Assembly (NCBI GenBank): GCA_024687205.1
Contig: JAILES010000061.1
Location: 1 to 64,000, forward strand
Source of the DNA: Lachnospiraceae bacterium
GTDB lineage: Bacteria; Bacillota; Clostridia; Lachnospirales; Lachnospiraceae
Reading direction: 5' to 3'
Length of the DNA stretch: 64,000 bases
Under the pieces are notes generated by a model. It searched no databases and was not told the origin of the DNA. It saw only the letters and a program-made list of their open reading frames with translations. Both the position numbers and the translations under genes were made by a program. Positions within the stretch are counted from its first letter, which is position 1. Each line of letters opens with the position of its first letter. Of this stretch, positions 33,672 through 42,363 are shown in pieces.

Positions 33672-35260
33672 TGGCAACACTCAGTGAAGAGATAAAAAGA
33701 CGCAGGACTTTTGCGATAATATCGCATCCTGACGCAGGTAAGACCACACTTACGGAGAAACTGCTGCTGTACGGAGGGGCCATCAATCTGGCGGGTTCCG
33801 TAAAGGGCAAGGCTACCGCAAGGCATGCGGTATCCGACTGGATGGAGATAGAAAAGGAAAGAGGTATCTCGGTGACTTCATCGGTGCTCCAGTTCGAATA
33901 TGAGGGGTACTGCATCAACATACTTGATACACCGGGACACCAGGATTTCTCGGAAGATACCTACAGAACACTGATGGCAGCGGATTCCGCTGTCATGGTC
34001 ATAGATGCTTCCAAGGGCGTGGAGCCCCAGACAAGGAAGCTGTTTAAGGTCTGTGCCATGAGAGGCATACCCATCTTTACCTTTATTAACAAGATGGACA
34101 GGGATGCTCTGGATTCCTTTGATCTGCTGGACAATGTGGAAAAGGAACTGGGGATAGATACCGTAGCGGTGAACTGGCCCATAGGATCGGGAAAAGAATT
34201 CAAGGGAGTATACGATATCAAAGCCGGAGATCTCTTAGCTTTCTCGGACACCGAAAAGGGAACCAAAGAAGGTGTCACGACCGCTATTTCGGATATGGCG
34301 GCAATAAAGGATTACGTAGGTGATACAGCTTATGAGAAATTTGAAGAGGAGCTGGAATTGTTGACGGCGGGAGCGGAATTCGACCTGCAGGCGGTGCGGG
34401 ACGGAAAACTGACACCCGTATTTTTTGGCTCGGCCCTGACCAATTTCGGAGTTGAGTTTTTCCTTGAAAACTACCTGAAGATGGCCATGGCTCCTTCGGG
34501 AAGGAAATCCGGTGATGAGATAGTGGATCCCGCGGACAGGGGCTTTTCCGCTTTTGTATTCAAGATACAGGCAAACATGAACAAGGCCCACAGGGACCGT
34601 ATAGCTTTTATGAGGATCTGTTCGGGAGCCTTTGATGCGCAGATGAACGTGAAGCATGTACAGGGCGGACGCAGCATGAGACTGCAGCAGCCCCAGCAGA
34701 TAATGGCGGATGAGAGAAAGATACTTGATACCGCTTACCCCGGAGATATAATCGGTGTCTTTGATCCGGGCAATTTCTCCATAGGAGATACGGTCTGTGA
34801 TCCCAAGGAAGACATCTGCTATGAGGGAATACCTACCTTCGCTCCCGAGCATTTTGCAAGGGTCAGACAGGTGGATACCATGAAGCGCAAGCAGTTCGTC
34901 AAGGGAGTCGAACAGATAGCCCAGGAAGGTGCGATACAGATATTCAGGGAGATCGCATCCGGTATGGAGGAGATCATCGTCGGTGTCGTAGGCGTGCTGC
35001 AGTTCGAAGTCCTCAAGTACAGACTCGAAAACGAGTATAATGTGGATATACGTCTTGATATGCTTCCTTATGAGCATATACGCTGGGTAGTGAATAAAAA
35101 CGAGGTCGATATCATGAAACTCACCGGTACTTCGGACATGAAGAAGGTACAGGATATGAAAGGCAATCCCTTGCTTCTGTTCGTCAATGCCTGGAGTGTG
35201 GGTATGACCGAAGAGAGGAATCCGGGACTGAAGCTCAGTGAATTCGGTAAAGACTGGTAA
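33671..35260 (+). CDS. prfC: Peptide chain release factor 3
   Basis: The 529-residue GTPase recycles RF1 and RF2 from the ribosome after termination. G1 is ISHPDAGKTTLTEKLL, G3 is DTPGHQDFSEDTYR and G4 is FINKMDRDA; the FQxA-like RF3 domain features (KGKATARHAVSDWMEIEKER, QFVKGVEQIAQEGAIQIF) are present. GGAAAGGAAATG supports the start and overlaps deoB. A lipoprotein gene follows 1 nt after its stop. Confidence 0.97.
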   Translation: MATLSEEIKRRRTFAIISHPDAGKTTLTEKLLLYGGAINLAGSVKGKATARHAVSDWMEIEKERGISVTSSVLQFEYEGYCINILDTPGHQDFSEDTYRTLMAADSAVMVIDASKGVEPQTRKLFKVCAMRGIPIFTFINKMDRDALDSFDLLDNVEKELGIDTVAVNWPIGSGKEFKGVYDIKAGDLLAFSDTEKGTKEGVTTAISDMAAIKDYVGDTAYEKFEEELELLTAGAEFDLQAVRDGKLTPVFFGSALTNFGVEFFLENYLKMAMAPSGRKSGDEIVDPADRGFSAFVFKIQANMNKAHRDRIAFMRICSGAFDAQMNVKHVQGGRSMRLQQPQQIMADERKILDTAYPGDIIGVFDPGNFSIGDTVCDPKEDICYEGIPTFAPEHFARVRQVDTMKRKQFVKGVEQIAQEGAIQIFREIASGMEEIIVGVVGVLQFEVLKYRLENEYNVDIRLDMLPYEHIRWVVNKNEVDIMKLTGTSDMKKVQDMKGNPLLLFVNAWSVGMTEERNPGLKLSEFGKDW

Positions 35261-35261
35261 G

Positions 35262-36494
35262 ATGAAAAAAAGCTGCAGATGGGGGATGGCTGCCTGTCTG
35301 TTCTTTTTGTGCTTATTTACCGCCTGTGCCGGCAAGGTGAAGCCTGTCGCGTCCAAAAAACTCGCATCGGGCACTCTTACGGGATATGAGGAACCAGTTG
35401 CGGAGGAACAGACAGGCTCCCGCACCGTCGACAAGGATAAGTTTGCAAAGGAGCGGACGGATGCAGGAGTCACCGATGAGTCTATAGAACAGATACTCAC
35501 GGAGCAGAGCGGAAGGTATTTCTTTGAGCACAGTGATGACAGCATTAAGAGGATCTATGCCGAGATACTGATCATACTCAATGCCCATGCCGAAGACATA
35601 CTTGTCAGCGCGAAAAACGAAGACGAGATAGCCGCCGCTTTTAAATGCGTATTCCAGGATCATCCGGAAATCTTCTGGATATCCGGCTATTCATACTGCA
35701 GATATTCTACCATGGCCAAGGATTATTACACCTTCACCGGTAAATACACCCATTCGGAAGCGGAATGCCGAAGCTTAAAGAGTTCCATAAGCAGTTATAT
35801 AACCGGCTTCAAGCAGGGGATAAAGAGCAGCATGAACGATTACGAGAAGGAAAAATATGCCTACGAGTATATCGCAAAGCATACCGAGTACGATACCCAG
35901 GCCGAAGACAACCAGAGCATCATATCCGTATTCCTTCACGGAAAGAGCGTATGTCAGGGCTACGCAAAGGCTTTTCAGTATCTCCTTCAGGAAGTGGATA
36001 TCCCCTGTGCAATGGTAGTCGGGGAAGTCTATAACGGAGACGGACATGCCTGGAACATGGTCTATATCGACGGAAACTATTATCATGTCGATGTGACCTG
36101 GGGAGACAGCGCCTTATCCCATAACGGCACTCCCGACAAAGATGATGTTAATTATGCCTATCTGAACGTGACAAGCCAGGAGATCGCATATACCCGAAAA
36201 GAAGATAACATACTGGCGCTTCCCTATTGTGTGGCGACAGAAGACAACTATTACGTTAAAGAAAAACAGCTTTTCAAACAGGTCGATCATGCAAAGCTGG
36301 TGGAGATGTTCACCAAGGCCTCCATCCGGGGCGAAAGAAGCGTGACACTCAAATGTACGGACACAGAGAGCTTTGAAGCCATATACACCGAGCTCGTGGA
36401 TGAACACGGCATAGACCCTTACATGCCCGACGGCCTCAGCAGCTACAGCATCTCCAAGGACGATGCCATGCTTGTCCTGACCTTTAAATTCTGA
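35262..36494 (+). CDS. Transglutaminase-like lipoprotein
   Basis: The 410-residue product begins with a lipoprotein signal: KKSC-type basic start, hydrophobic core, and a lipobox LFTAC with the Cys at residue 21, so it would be anchored to the outside of the membrane by Lgt. A helical region follows at about 60-215, then a transglutaminase-like core with a full Cys-His-Asp triad: C231 in VCQGYAKAFQYLL, H262 in GHAWNMVYIDG, D277 in YHVDVTWGD. Such secreted domains act as proteases, cross-linking or amidase-type enzymes of the cell surface. The start at 35262 has no obvious binding site and probably depends on coupling to prfC; 35286 is an alternative. Confidence 0.88.
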   Translation: MKKSCRWGMAACLFFLCLFTACAGKVKPVASKKLASGTLTGYEEPVAEEQTGSRTVDKDKFAKERTDAGVTDESIEQILTEQSGRYFFEHSDDSIKRIYAEILIILNAHAEDILVSAKNEDEIAAAFKCVFQDHPEIFWISGYSYCRYSTMAKDYYTFTGKYTHSEAECRSLKSSISSYITGFKQGIKSSMNDYEKEKYAYEYIAKHTEYDTQAEDNQSIISVFLHGKSVCQGYAKAFQYLLQEVDIPCAMVVGEVYNGDGHAWNMVYIDGNYYHVDVTWGDSALSHNGTPDKDDVNYAYLNVTSQEIAYTRKEDNILALPYCVATEDNYYVKEKQLFKQVDHAKLVEMFTKASIRGERSVTLKCTDTESFEAIYTELVDEHGIDPYMPDGLSSYSISKDDAMLVLTFKF

Positions 36495-36527
36495 AAATTC
36501 ATCTTACTACATAATCCACGTATCGAT

Positions 36528-36601
36528 CATGGCTGCAGCAGGGCTTCGTCTTCGCAGCCACAGTCGCTTTGCTGCTAATCCGAATGCCCTCTGCAGTCAT
36601 G
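36528..36601. repeat. Imperfect hairpin after the lipoprotein gene
   Basis: CATGGCTGCAGCAGGGC (36528-36544) pairs with GCCCTCTGCAGTCATG (36586-36601) with one bulge and one mismatch; GCAGC and GCTGC inside can pair as well. No T-run follows. It lies at the border between the core operon and the AT-rich island, in the 221-nt gap before the giant secreted protein. Confidence 0.6.
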
Positions 36602-36625
36602 AGTATGAATAACGATTCTATACAA

Positions 36626-36654
36626 TTGAGTTTATGGATAGAATAGGATAAAAT
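36626..36654 (+). promoter_or_regulatory. Sigma-A-type promoter of the giant secreted protein
   Basis: TTGAGT (36626-36631) and TAAAAT (36649-36654) with a 17-bp spacer. The leader would be about 55 nt. Confidence 0.65.
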
Positions 36655-36715
36655 AATTTTGAATTTGTATTGCCATACAATAGTACTGATTGAATATTAT
36701 AACAGGAGGATGAGT

Positions 36716-39700
36716 ATGAATCGCGGAAGGTATGCAGTAAAGGGGAAGGTCAGAAGAGTGATGGCATTTCTTCTGATTTTTATAATGCTTTTCACATCTG
36801 AAGGTATGAGAGTAATAGCATCACAGGATGGTATTGATACTTCAACAGATGTAGAAACATCATCGAATGAAAGGCTGGAAAAAAATGCATATATCGATGA
36901 TGATATGAAACTCAGTAGCTCGGATTCAATAGGCGATATGTTGCTGGGAACTATCAATGATAAGAAAGAAGAAGCAGAACAAAACGGTTGTGCCGTTTTT
37001 TCAGCTGAAGTCAGCGGGAATACGGCTGTATTTGATTTTCAAACCATATATGATGGAACGTTGGTAGCAGCCATATATGATGATACAGGTAAACAGCTTA
37101 TAACCAGTTCGAAGGCTGATGTTACCGCAAATGATAAAGATATAGAGATATGCTTTAGCGAAGAACTGCCAGATTATTTCTATCTCAGAGCTTATATAGT
37201 TGATGATGAAATGGTACCATTATCAGAAGTCTATAATTGTCCACTATATACAGAAGGAATGCAGATCTTTCTTAAGAAAACCACAGAAGATTTTGAAGAA
37301 GAAAAAGTTCTTAATCTTGATAGCAATGACAATAACAATTTCCTTGTATATAAGGACGGTGTATGCAGGATAAATGAGGCAGACAGTAAGATCAGCCTAG
37401 AATATTCGGATGATGAAGCATTTATATATATTTTCAGAGATCCGGACAATGAGCTTTCTGTTTTGACTGAGGCCTCGGTTCTTTCGTATGAAATGGAGGA
37501 TGGCAGTGTTCTTATCATTTCGATAAAAAGTATATCTGCTGACGATAGTTCTGTAACCGTTATCGGAGAGCAAATAGAGAAAGAGAATGTCTTCGCATAT
37601 GTAAAAATAGACAGCGAATCATATGCAACAGAGACTGACGTGGATAATTCAGAACTTGAAGATGGCGTGGAGTATTTGGGAGTTCTTAATAACGAGGAAT
37701 CTTATGGGAATAGTTCTGATGAAGTTTGTGAAGATCCTGCAGAATTAGAAGGAGAAGGTACATATAGTATAGCCAAGTCTATAGGCTATAAATTTTATGA
37801 ATCTAAATCAGATTCAACATCATTCTCTTTATCAGGAACCGTAGGGCTTACTATTAACGCATCTGTAAAGTTTTATTTTGATCTTGCACCGTGGAAATGG
37901 GAGGGAAACTATTGCGAGGTTGTTTTGGGAATTGAAGTGGCCGCAACCGTTAATGCAAGCGGTACCATATATAAGGAGATTCCCTTAGGGGGATTTAAAT
38001 TAGTGCCTATAATGGGAGTGATAGTAGATTTTACGCCTTTGTTTGTAGTGCAGCTAACCGGAACAGTAAGCTATACGGGAAGGTTTAAGAAAACTGTAGG
38101 GTTCAGGTGGGAGGCAGAAGGTGGATTTACCGATCTGTCAACGAATCCGAAGCCGGAACATGAGTTAAAAAGTGAATTAACCCTATTTGTTGGGATTGCA
38201 TTGAAGCCAAGCGTAATCATAATATCAGATGTTGTTGCAAAAGTCAGTATTACAGCTAGAGCTGGAGTAGAAATTAAAGGGAGCTTTACGACCAAAAAGA
38301 ATCCGGATGTTATACATGAGTGTGCATCATGTATGAATGGTGATGTAAATGTTAAGGCAGATGTTTCTTTTGAGGCAAGCTTGGTATGGGGGCATGTGTA
38401 TTTTAAAGAAACAACGCCTTCGCTAACTATAAAGATAGGCGATTGGTATTATTCTTTTGATTATAACGAGTTGGGAATGGGAACATGCCCGCACGAGATG
38501 TATAAGGTTACCTATTTTATTAAAAACACTGCTAAAGAGCCAGTTAAGGATGTTGTTATAACCGGGAACGGAATGTTTGTTTTGGATGGAGAAAGAATTA
38601 TAGAAAAGGATACGGTTAATACTGGAGAAGATGGTAAGGCAGAGGTATTTCAGAAAAAGGGTAGTCAAGTCATTAGTGCTACCTGTGAAGGCTATGCCAT
38701 GGTTGAAAAAAAATATAGTGTAAACAGTAGAAGTCGAACGGTAAATATTTCTATTCCTACGGTAGAAGAAAAAGAGACAGGAATACGTAAAGATTGGGGG
38801 AATTCAGATCCTTCTTTAGATCCTAGTGGAAATCCGAGCGGAATTTTGGTAGGAGATATTCATAATCCAATAAGAGATGAGGATGGAAATGTTACATATG
38901 CCACGGTATATTTTGGTAAATATTGGCAGAATGATACTAACGGTGATGGTGTAGCAGGGACATCTGATGAACAAGAACAAATAAAATGGAGGGTTTTAAG
39001 AGTAGAGGGAGATGACATTTTTCTTTTGGCTAACGAAAATCTCGATGTCGTACCTTATAACAAAGACGGACGTAGTACAACATGGGAAAACTGTTCTCTG
39101 AGGTCATGGCTTAATGAAGAATTTATGAATAGCGCTTTTAATGCGAAGGAAACCGCGGCAATAAAATATAGCACGCTGATAAATGCGGATAACAGCGAAT
39201 ATGGTACAGAAGGCGGGAGCATTACTGGGGACAAGGTTTTTGTTCTGTCTGAATCTGACGTATATAATACAAACTATGGATTTTTGGATGATTACAATGT
39301 ATATGATTATGCCAGAATGGGACATAACACGGAGTATGCAAAAGGAAAAGGGGCTAGGTGTAGTAATTCTGCTATGGATCGTGGCAACGGATGGTGGTGG
39401 TTGCGTACGCCAGGGTCATATGCATTCTGTGCGATGCGTGTAGAGGCTGATGGTCGAGTTGACCATAGTGGTTGTAATGTATACGGTTCTAATAGTGTTG
39501 TTCGTCCAGCTTTACATCTTTCACTTACATCTTCCGTTTATTCGGTAGGCGATGAAGTGACTGTAGGTAAAAGTGTACGTTTTAATTCGAGTTATTTATC
39601 ACCTAAACAGGTTGATAGAGAAGTTGATACGATAGCTGAACAGTCTGGATTTGCTGCAATGCCCGAAGCGATTTTCGCAAAAGATATTAACTACAATGAT

Positions 39701-40975
39701 GAGAATGTGTTTACAGCACGTTTTGCAGATCTTGAAGAAAGAAAAATATACAATTTCTATGTCATGAAGAATGAGTTTGCAGATGATTCTTTATCTGATA
39801 ATAACCTAATGTTTATCAGTCAGGGGACTTCCGGAGAAGACGGTAATCTGACATTTACATATAAACCCAAAGCAGTGTCCGACAATATGGCTGTATTTGT
39901 GGTGGGGATGGCAGATGAGGAAAAAGGTACAACTGAACCGATTGAGCCTACAGATCCGACTGAACCGTCAGAACCCGCAACACCGGAAGATACCTCAGTT
40001 GCTCTGACAGCTATAGCTATCGACAATAAAACAGCAGAACTTTTTGAAGGAGAGAAGCTAGTACTAAACCTTTCATTTACACCGGAAGATGCAACAAATA
40101 AGAAAGTGAGTTGGTCGAGTTCAGATGAAACGGTGGCGACAGTGGCTGATGGCGAGGTTACGGCTATAAAAGAAGGAAAGACTGTGATCAAGGCTGTTTC
40201 TGAGGATGGTAATCATGAAGCGATATGTGAGGTGACAGTTAAAAAGAAAGAAGGACCTTTGGGACCTGACAAACCGGACCTTTCAAAGTACACTGCAAGC
40301 GGTAATGAGATAGCTGCTAAGTCAATTAACCTTAAGAAAACTGTATTTAAGGAAATCAAGGGGATAAAGAAGTTCAAGGTATCTGCAGGGGATACGGCAG
40401 CCGTAAAGATAAAGGGCAGTACGCTTACAGTACTTGCAGACGGTAGCGTGACCATCGAAGCATTGAATAAAAAAGGTGAGAAACTGGCGGAGAAAACAAT
40501 TACTTTGGTGGCTCCGGGCATAGAGGAAGGACAGCCTACCGAGATCGGACGCAGGGGGAATCTGGATCTTAACAAGTATATAAAGTCTACTGTGCAACCC
40601 TCAAAATGGAAGAGCAGCAGTAAGAAGACAGCAGAGGTCAGCAAAGACGGCTTGCTGACGATGAAAAAGTCAGGAAACGTAAAACTGACAGCCACCTTCC
40701 CTGCAGAGAAGGGCATGAAGGCAAAGACGCTTACAATCAAGCTGAAGATAAAGATGCCGCAGTTCGGGAAGACTACTTATACGGTGAAAGCCGGAAAAAC
40801 AGTAAAGACCAAAGTGAAGAATGTGGAAAGCACAGCTGTTGATTACAGGGTTGAAGATCCCTCGATAGCAACAGTCAGTGCAGATGGGGTAGTGACCGGA
40901 GTCAGCAAAGGTAAAACAAAGCTTGTAATGACAGTAGGCGGTATAGATTACACGACGAACTTGAAGGTCAAATAA
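36716..40975 (+). CDS. Giant secreted surface protein with DUF6273 and Ig-like domains
   Basis: The start at 36716 (1419 residues) lies 6 nt after AGGAGG at 36704-36709. A signal peptide covers about residues 1-34. Residues 35-340 are acidic; 350-620 form beta-rich sheets with GTVGLTINASVKFYFDLAPW. A DUF6273-type module lies at about 735-940: IKWRVLRVEGDDIFLLANEN, WENCSLRSWLNEEFMN and a final WWWLRTPGSYAFC...VVRPALHL. A BIG2 Ig-like domain follows near 1090-1175, with a Thr/Pro/Glu linker before it, and Lys-rich Ig-like repeats run to the C-terminus. No LPxTG or membrane anchor is visible, so the Lys-rich repeats may bind the wall. Codon use is AT-richer than in the neighbours, suggesting transfer. 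The module has the C-type-lectin-like ending seen in diversity-generating retroelement targets. Confidence 0.85.
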   Translation: MNRGRYAVKGKVRRVMAFLLIFIMLFTSEGMRVIASQDGIDTSTDVETSSNERLEKNAYIDDDMKLSSSDSIGDMLLGTINDKKEEAEQNGCAVFSAEVSGNTAVFDFQTIYDGTLVAAIYDDTGKQLITSSKADVTANDKDIEICFSEELPDYFYLRAYIVDDEMVPLSEVYNCPLYTEGMQIFLKKTTEDFEEEKVLNLDSNDNNNFLVYKDGVCRINEADSKISLEYSDDEAFIYIFRDPDNELSVLTEASVLSYEMEDGSVLIISIKSISADDSSVTVIGEQIEKENVFAYVKIDSESYATETDVDNSELEDGVEYLGVLNNEESYGNSSDEVCEDPAELEGEGTYSIAKSIGYKFYESKSDSTSFSLSGTVGLTINASVKFYFDLAPWKWEGNYCEVVLGIEVAATVNASGTIYKEIPLGGFKLVPIMGVIVDFTPLFVVQLTGTVSYTGRFKKTVGFRWEAEGGFTDLSTNPKPEHELKSELTLFVGIALKPSVIIISDVVAKVSITARAGVEIKGSFTTKKNPDVIHECASCMNGDVNVKADVSFEASLVWGHVYFKETTPSLTIKIGDWYYSFDYNELGMGTCPHEMYKVTYFIKNTAKEPVKDVVITGNGMFVLDGERIIEKDTVNTGEDGKAEVFQKKGSQVISATCEGYAMVEKKYSVNSRSRTVNISIPTVEEKETGIRKDWGNSDPSLDPSGNPSGILVGDIHNPIRDEDGNVTYATVYFGKYWQNDTNGDGVAGTSDEQEQIKWRVLRVEGDDIFLLANENLDVVPYNKDGRSTTWENCSLRSWLNEEFMNSAFNAKETAAIKYSTLINADNSEYGTEGGSITGDKVFVLSESDVYNTNYGFLDDYNVYDYARMGHNTEYAKGKGARCSNSAMDRGNGWWWLRTPGSYAFCAMRVEADGRVDHSGCNVYGSNSVVRPALHLSLTSSVYSVGDEVTVGKSVRFNSSYLSPKQVDREVDTIAEQSGFAAMPEAIFAKDINYNDENVFTARFADLEERKIYNFYVMKNEFADDSLSDNNLMFISQGTSGEDGNLTFTYKPKAVSDNMAVFVVGMADEEKGTTEPIEPTDPTEPSEPATPEDTSVALTAIAIDNKTAELFEGEKLVLNLSFTPEDATNKKVSWSSSDETVATVADGEVTAIKEGKTVIKAVSEDGNHEAICEVTVKKKEGPLGPDKPDLSKYTASGNEIAAKSINLKKTVFKEIKGIKKFKVSAGDTAAVKIKGSTLTVLADGSVTIEALNKKGEKLAEKTITLVAPGIEEGQPTEIGRRGNLDLNKYIKSTVQPSKWKSSSKKTAEVSKDGLLTMKKSGNVKLTATFPAEKGMKAKTLTIKLKIKMPQFGKTTYTVKAGKTVKTKVKNVESTAVDYRVEDPSIATVSADGVVTGVSKGKTKLVMTVGGIDYTTNLKVK

Positions 40976-40990
40976 CATAAGCGGTGATGA

Positions 40991-41020
40991 ACGGCGGCTG
41001 AAAAGCCGCCGTTTGTTATT
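40991..41020 (+). terminator. Rho-independent terminator
   Basis: ACGGCGGCT (40991-40999), GAAA loop, AGCCGCCGT (41004-41012), then TTGTTATTTT. It closes the giant gene 15 nt after its stop. Confidence 0.9.
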
Positions 41021-41435
41021 TTAAGCCGGGTGCAATCAATAAAGTGTTGTACTGAGGCTGGTGGGGATGGTTTTTGTCTGCGAGACACGTATAAGAGATA
41101 AAAGAAATGATATGCGTGTACTCGGAAAGCGTTGAAATTGAAAAGAAGACACGCAGCGGAGCCGGAAATGGTATTTGCGTGTATGATAAGGCAAAACATC
41201 TATGCAGAAAAGGGGGGAGCGATAGTCTGGTGTATATTGTATGGGCCGGACGGACACGTAAAAGGGAGAGGGGCTTTGTAATACGTGTGCGAAGAACAAA
41301 ATTCATCCGAAGGTGTAGCACGTACAGGGGGGAGATAGTGGATATGCGTGTCAGCGGGAAAACATATATGGAAAAAATACACGAAAAAGAAGGAAGCGGT
41401 AATCTGCGTATATGAGGAGACCGGCGAAGTTGTGG
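41021..41435. other. Gene-poor degenerate stretch with TGCGTGTA repeats
   Basis: About 415 nt with no convincing gene. The motif TGCGTRT recurs at about 41113, 41176, 41345 and 41405. The copies at 41176 and 41345 are each followed by a similar AAAACATNTATG stretch. In one frame the copies read ICVYSES and ICVYDKAK; near 41400 another frame reads VICVYEETGEVVVEING. This looks like frameshifted remains of a repetitive coding sequence. A 102-residue open frame here (41107-41415) has no family features and no good start signal. Confidence 0.45.
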
Positions 41436-41464
41436 TTGAAATAAACGGGGGTGTTTGGTATAAT
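41436..41464 (+). promoter_or_regulatory. Sigma-A promoter of the asp23-nusB-xseA operon
   Basis: TTGAAA (41436-41441) and a perfect TATAAT (41459-41464) with a 17-bp spacer. It is the strongest promoter ahead of the packed housekeeping operon that runs to recN. Transcription would begin near 41471. Confidence 0.82.
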
Positions 41465-41470
41465 CATTTA

Positions 41471-41535
41471 GCGGGTGCGTAGCATCCGTGGGCAGGACGT
41501 GAAGCGCCCGTCATAGGTGTGCAAAGCACCTGATA
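41471..41535 (+). promoter_or_regulatory. Structured 5' leader with three small stem-loops
   Basis: Three short hairpins follow one another: GGGTGC-GTA-GCATCC (41473-41487), GGGC with GCCC (41490-41509) and AGGTG with CACCT (41515-41531). The units also resemble each other (GTGCGTAGCATCCG, ACGTGAAGCGCCCG, GTGCAAAGCACCTG). No known riboswitch is recognised. GGAGGAG at 41540-41546 is the ribosome binding site for asp23. Confidence 0.5.
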
Positions 41536-41552
41536 ATTCGGAGGAGTAAAAA

Positions 41553-41930
41553 ATGGAAACGAATAATATCACCCTTAATGCCCAGGGCGAGGGCGTGGGA
41601 ACCGTACAGATAGCCGATGATGTTGTTGCCATGATCGCAGCGCTTGCAGCAGCTGAGGTAGAAGGTGTAAAGGCAATGGCAGGAACGCTCAGCAACGAGA
41701 TGATGAGCAAGGTATCTACCAAGAAGCTTACCAGAGGCGTAAGAGTGAATATCGAAGAGCATGAGGTGATCATACGTATCGCCATCACGCTGGAGTATGG
41801 TTTCAATATTCCCGAGACCTGCAGACAGGTACAGGAGAAGGTTAAGAATGCCGTTGAGACCATGACCGGACTTTCGGTTTCCAATGTAAATATAAAGATA
41901 GTTTCGGTGAATATGCCGAAGAGCAGATAA
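41553..41930 (+). CDS. Asp23/Gls24 family envelope stress protein
   Basis: The 125-residue product has the Asp23 core: [59 protein letters not shown] and a closing [11 protein letters not shown]. Members form membrane-associated filaments or affect envelope stress; the YqhY-type copy before nusB is linked to lipid synthesis in Bacillus. Position next to nusB makes a YqhY-like role likely. GGAGGAG precedes the start, and its stop overlaps the nusB start. Confidence 0.93.
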   Translation: METNNITLNAQGEGVGTVQIADDVVAMIAALAAAEVEGVKAMAGTLSNEMMSKVSTKKLTRGVRVNIEEHEVIIRIAITLEYGFNIPETCRQVQEKVKNAVETMTGLSVSNVNIKIVSVNMPKSR

Positions 41931-42346
41931 TGAGCAGACATACATTACGTGAAAAATTGTTTTTGCTTCTTTTCAGGACGGAGTTCCATGAAAAGGAGGA
42001 TATGGATGAGCAGATCCTGCATTTTTTTGAGGAGTTTTCAAAAGAACGCGGGATGGAAGCTTCGGAGGATCCTTCGGCAGCCGAGCTGAAAGAACGTTAT
42101 GATGATCTGACGGAGCATCTTCCCGAGATAGATAAGAAGCTTGATGAACGTATATCCGGCTGGACTACCAACCGTATCGGAAAGGTAGAACTCACAATAC
42201 TCCGTATCGCAGTATATGAGATGTGTTACGATGAACTTATATCTGATGCCATAGCCATTAACGAGGCTGTGGAGCTGGCTAAGAAATACGGCCAGGAGAA
42301 GTCCGGAGAATTCATCAACGGTGTACTGGCGAAGTTCGCGGACTGA
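41930..42346 (+). CDS. nusB: Transcription antitermination factor NusB
   Basis: The 138-residue, all-helical protein binds boxA RNA with NusE (S10) in rRNA antitermination. The N-terminus is [19 protein letters not shown], and the family ending is clear: [20 protein letters not shown], then [17 protein letters not shown] and [12 protein letters not shown]. It overlaps the Asp23-like gene by 1 nt and lies 17 nt before xseA. Confidence 0.95.
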   Translation: MSRHTLREKLFLLLFRTEFHEKEDMDEQILHFFEEFSKERGMEASEDPSAAELKERYDDLTEHLPEIDKKLDERISGWTTNRIGKVELTILRIAVYEMCYDELISDAIAINEAVELAKKYGQEKSGEFINGVLAKFAD

Positions 42347-42363
42347 AAACCGGTATTAAACAA

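Noticed and set aside
34235..35545. 436-residue minus-strand open frame
   Set aside because: Antisense to conserved prfC; no protein family features.
41107..41415. 102-residue open frame on the + strand
   Set aside because: Irregular composition, no start signal and frame-crossing repeat traces suggest decay.
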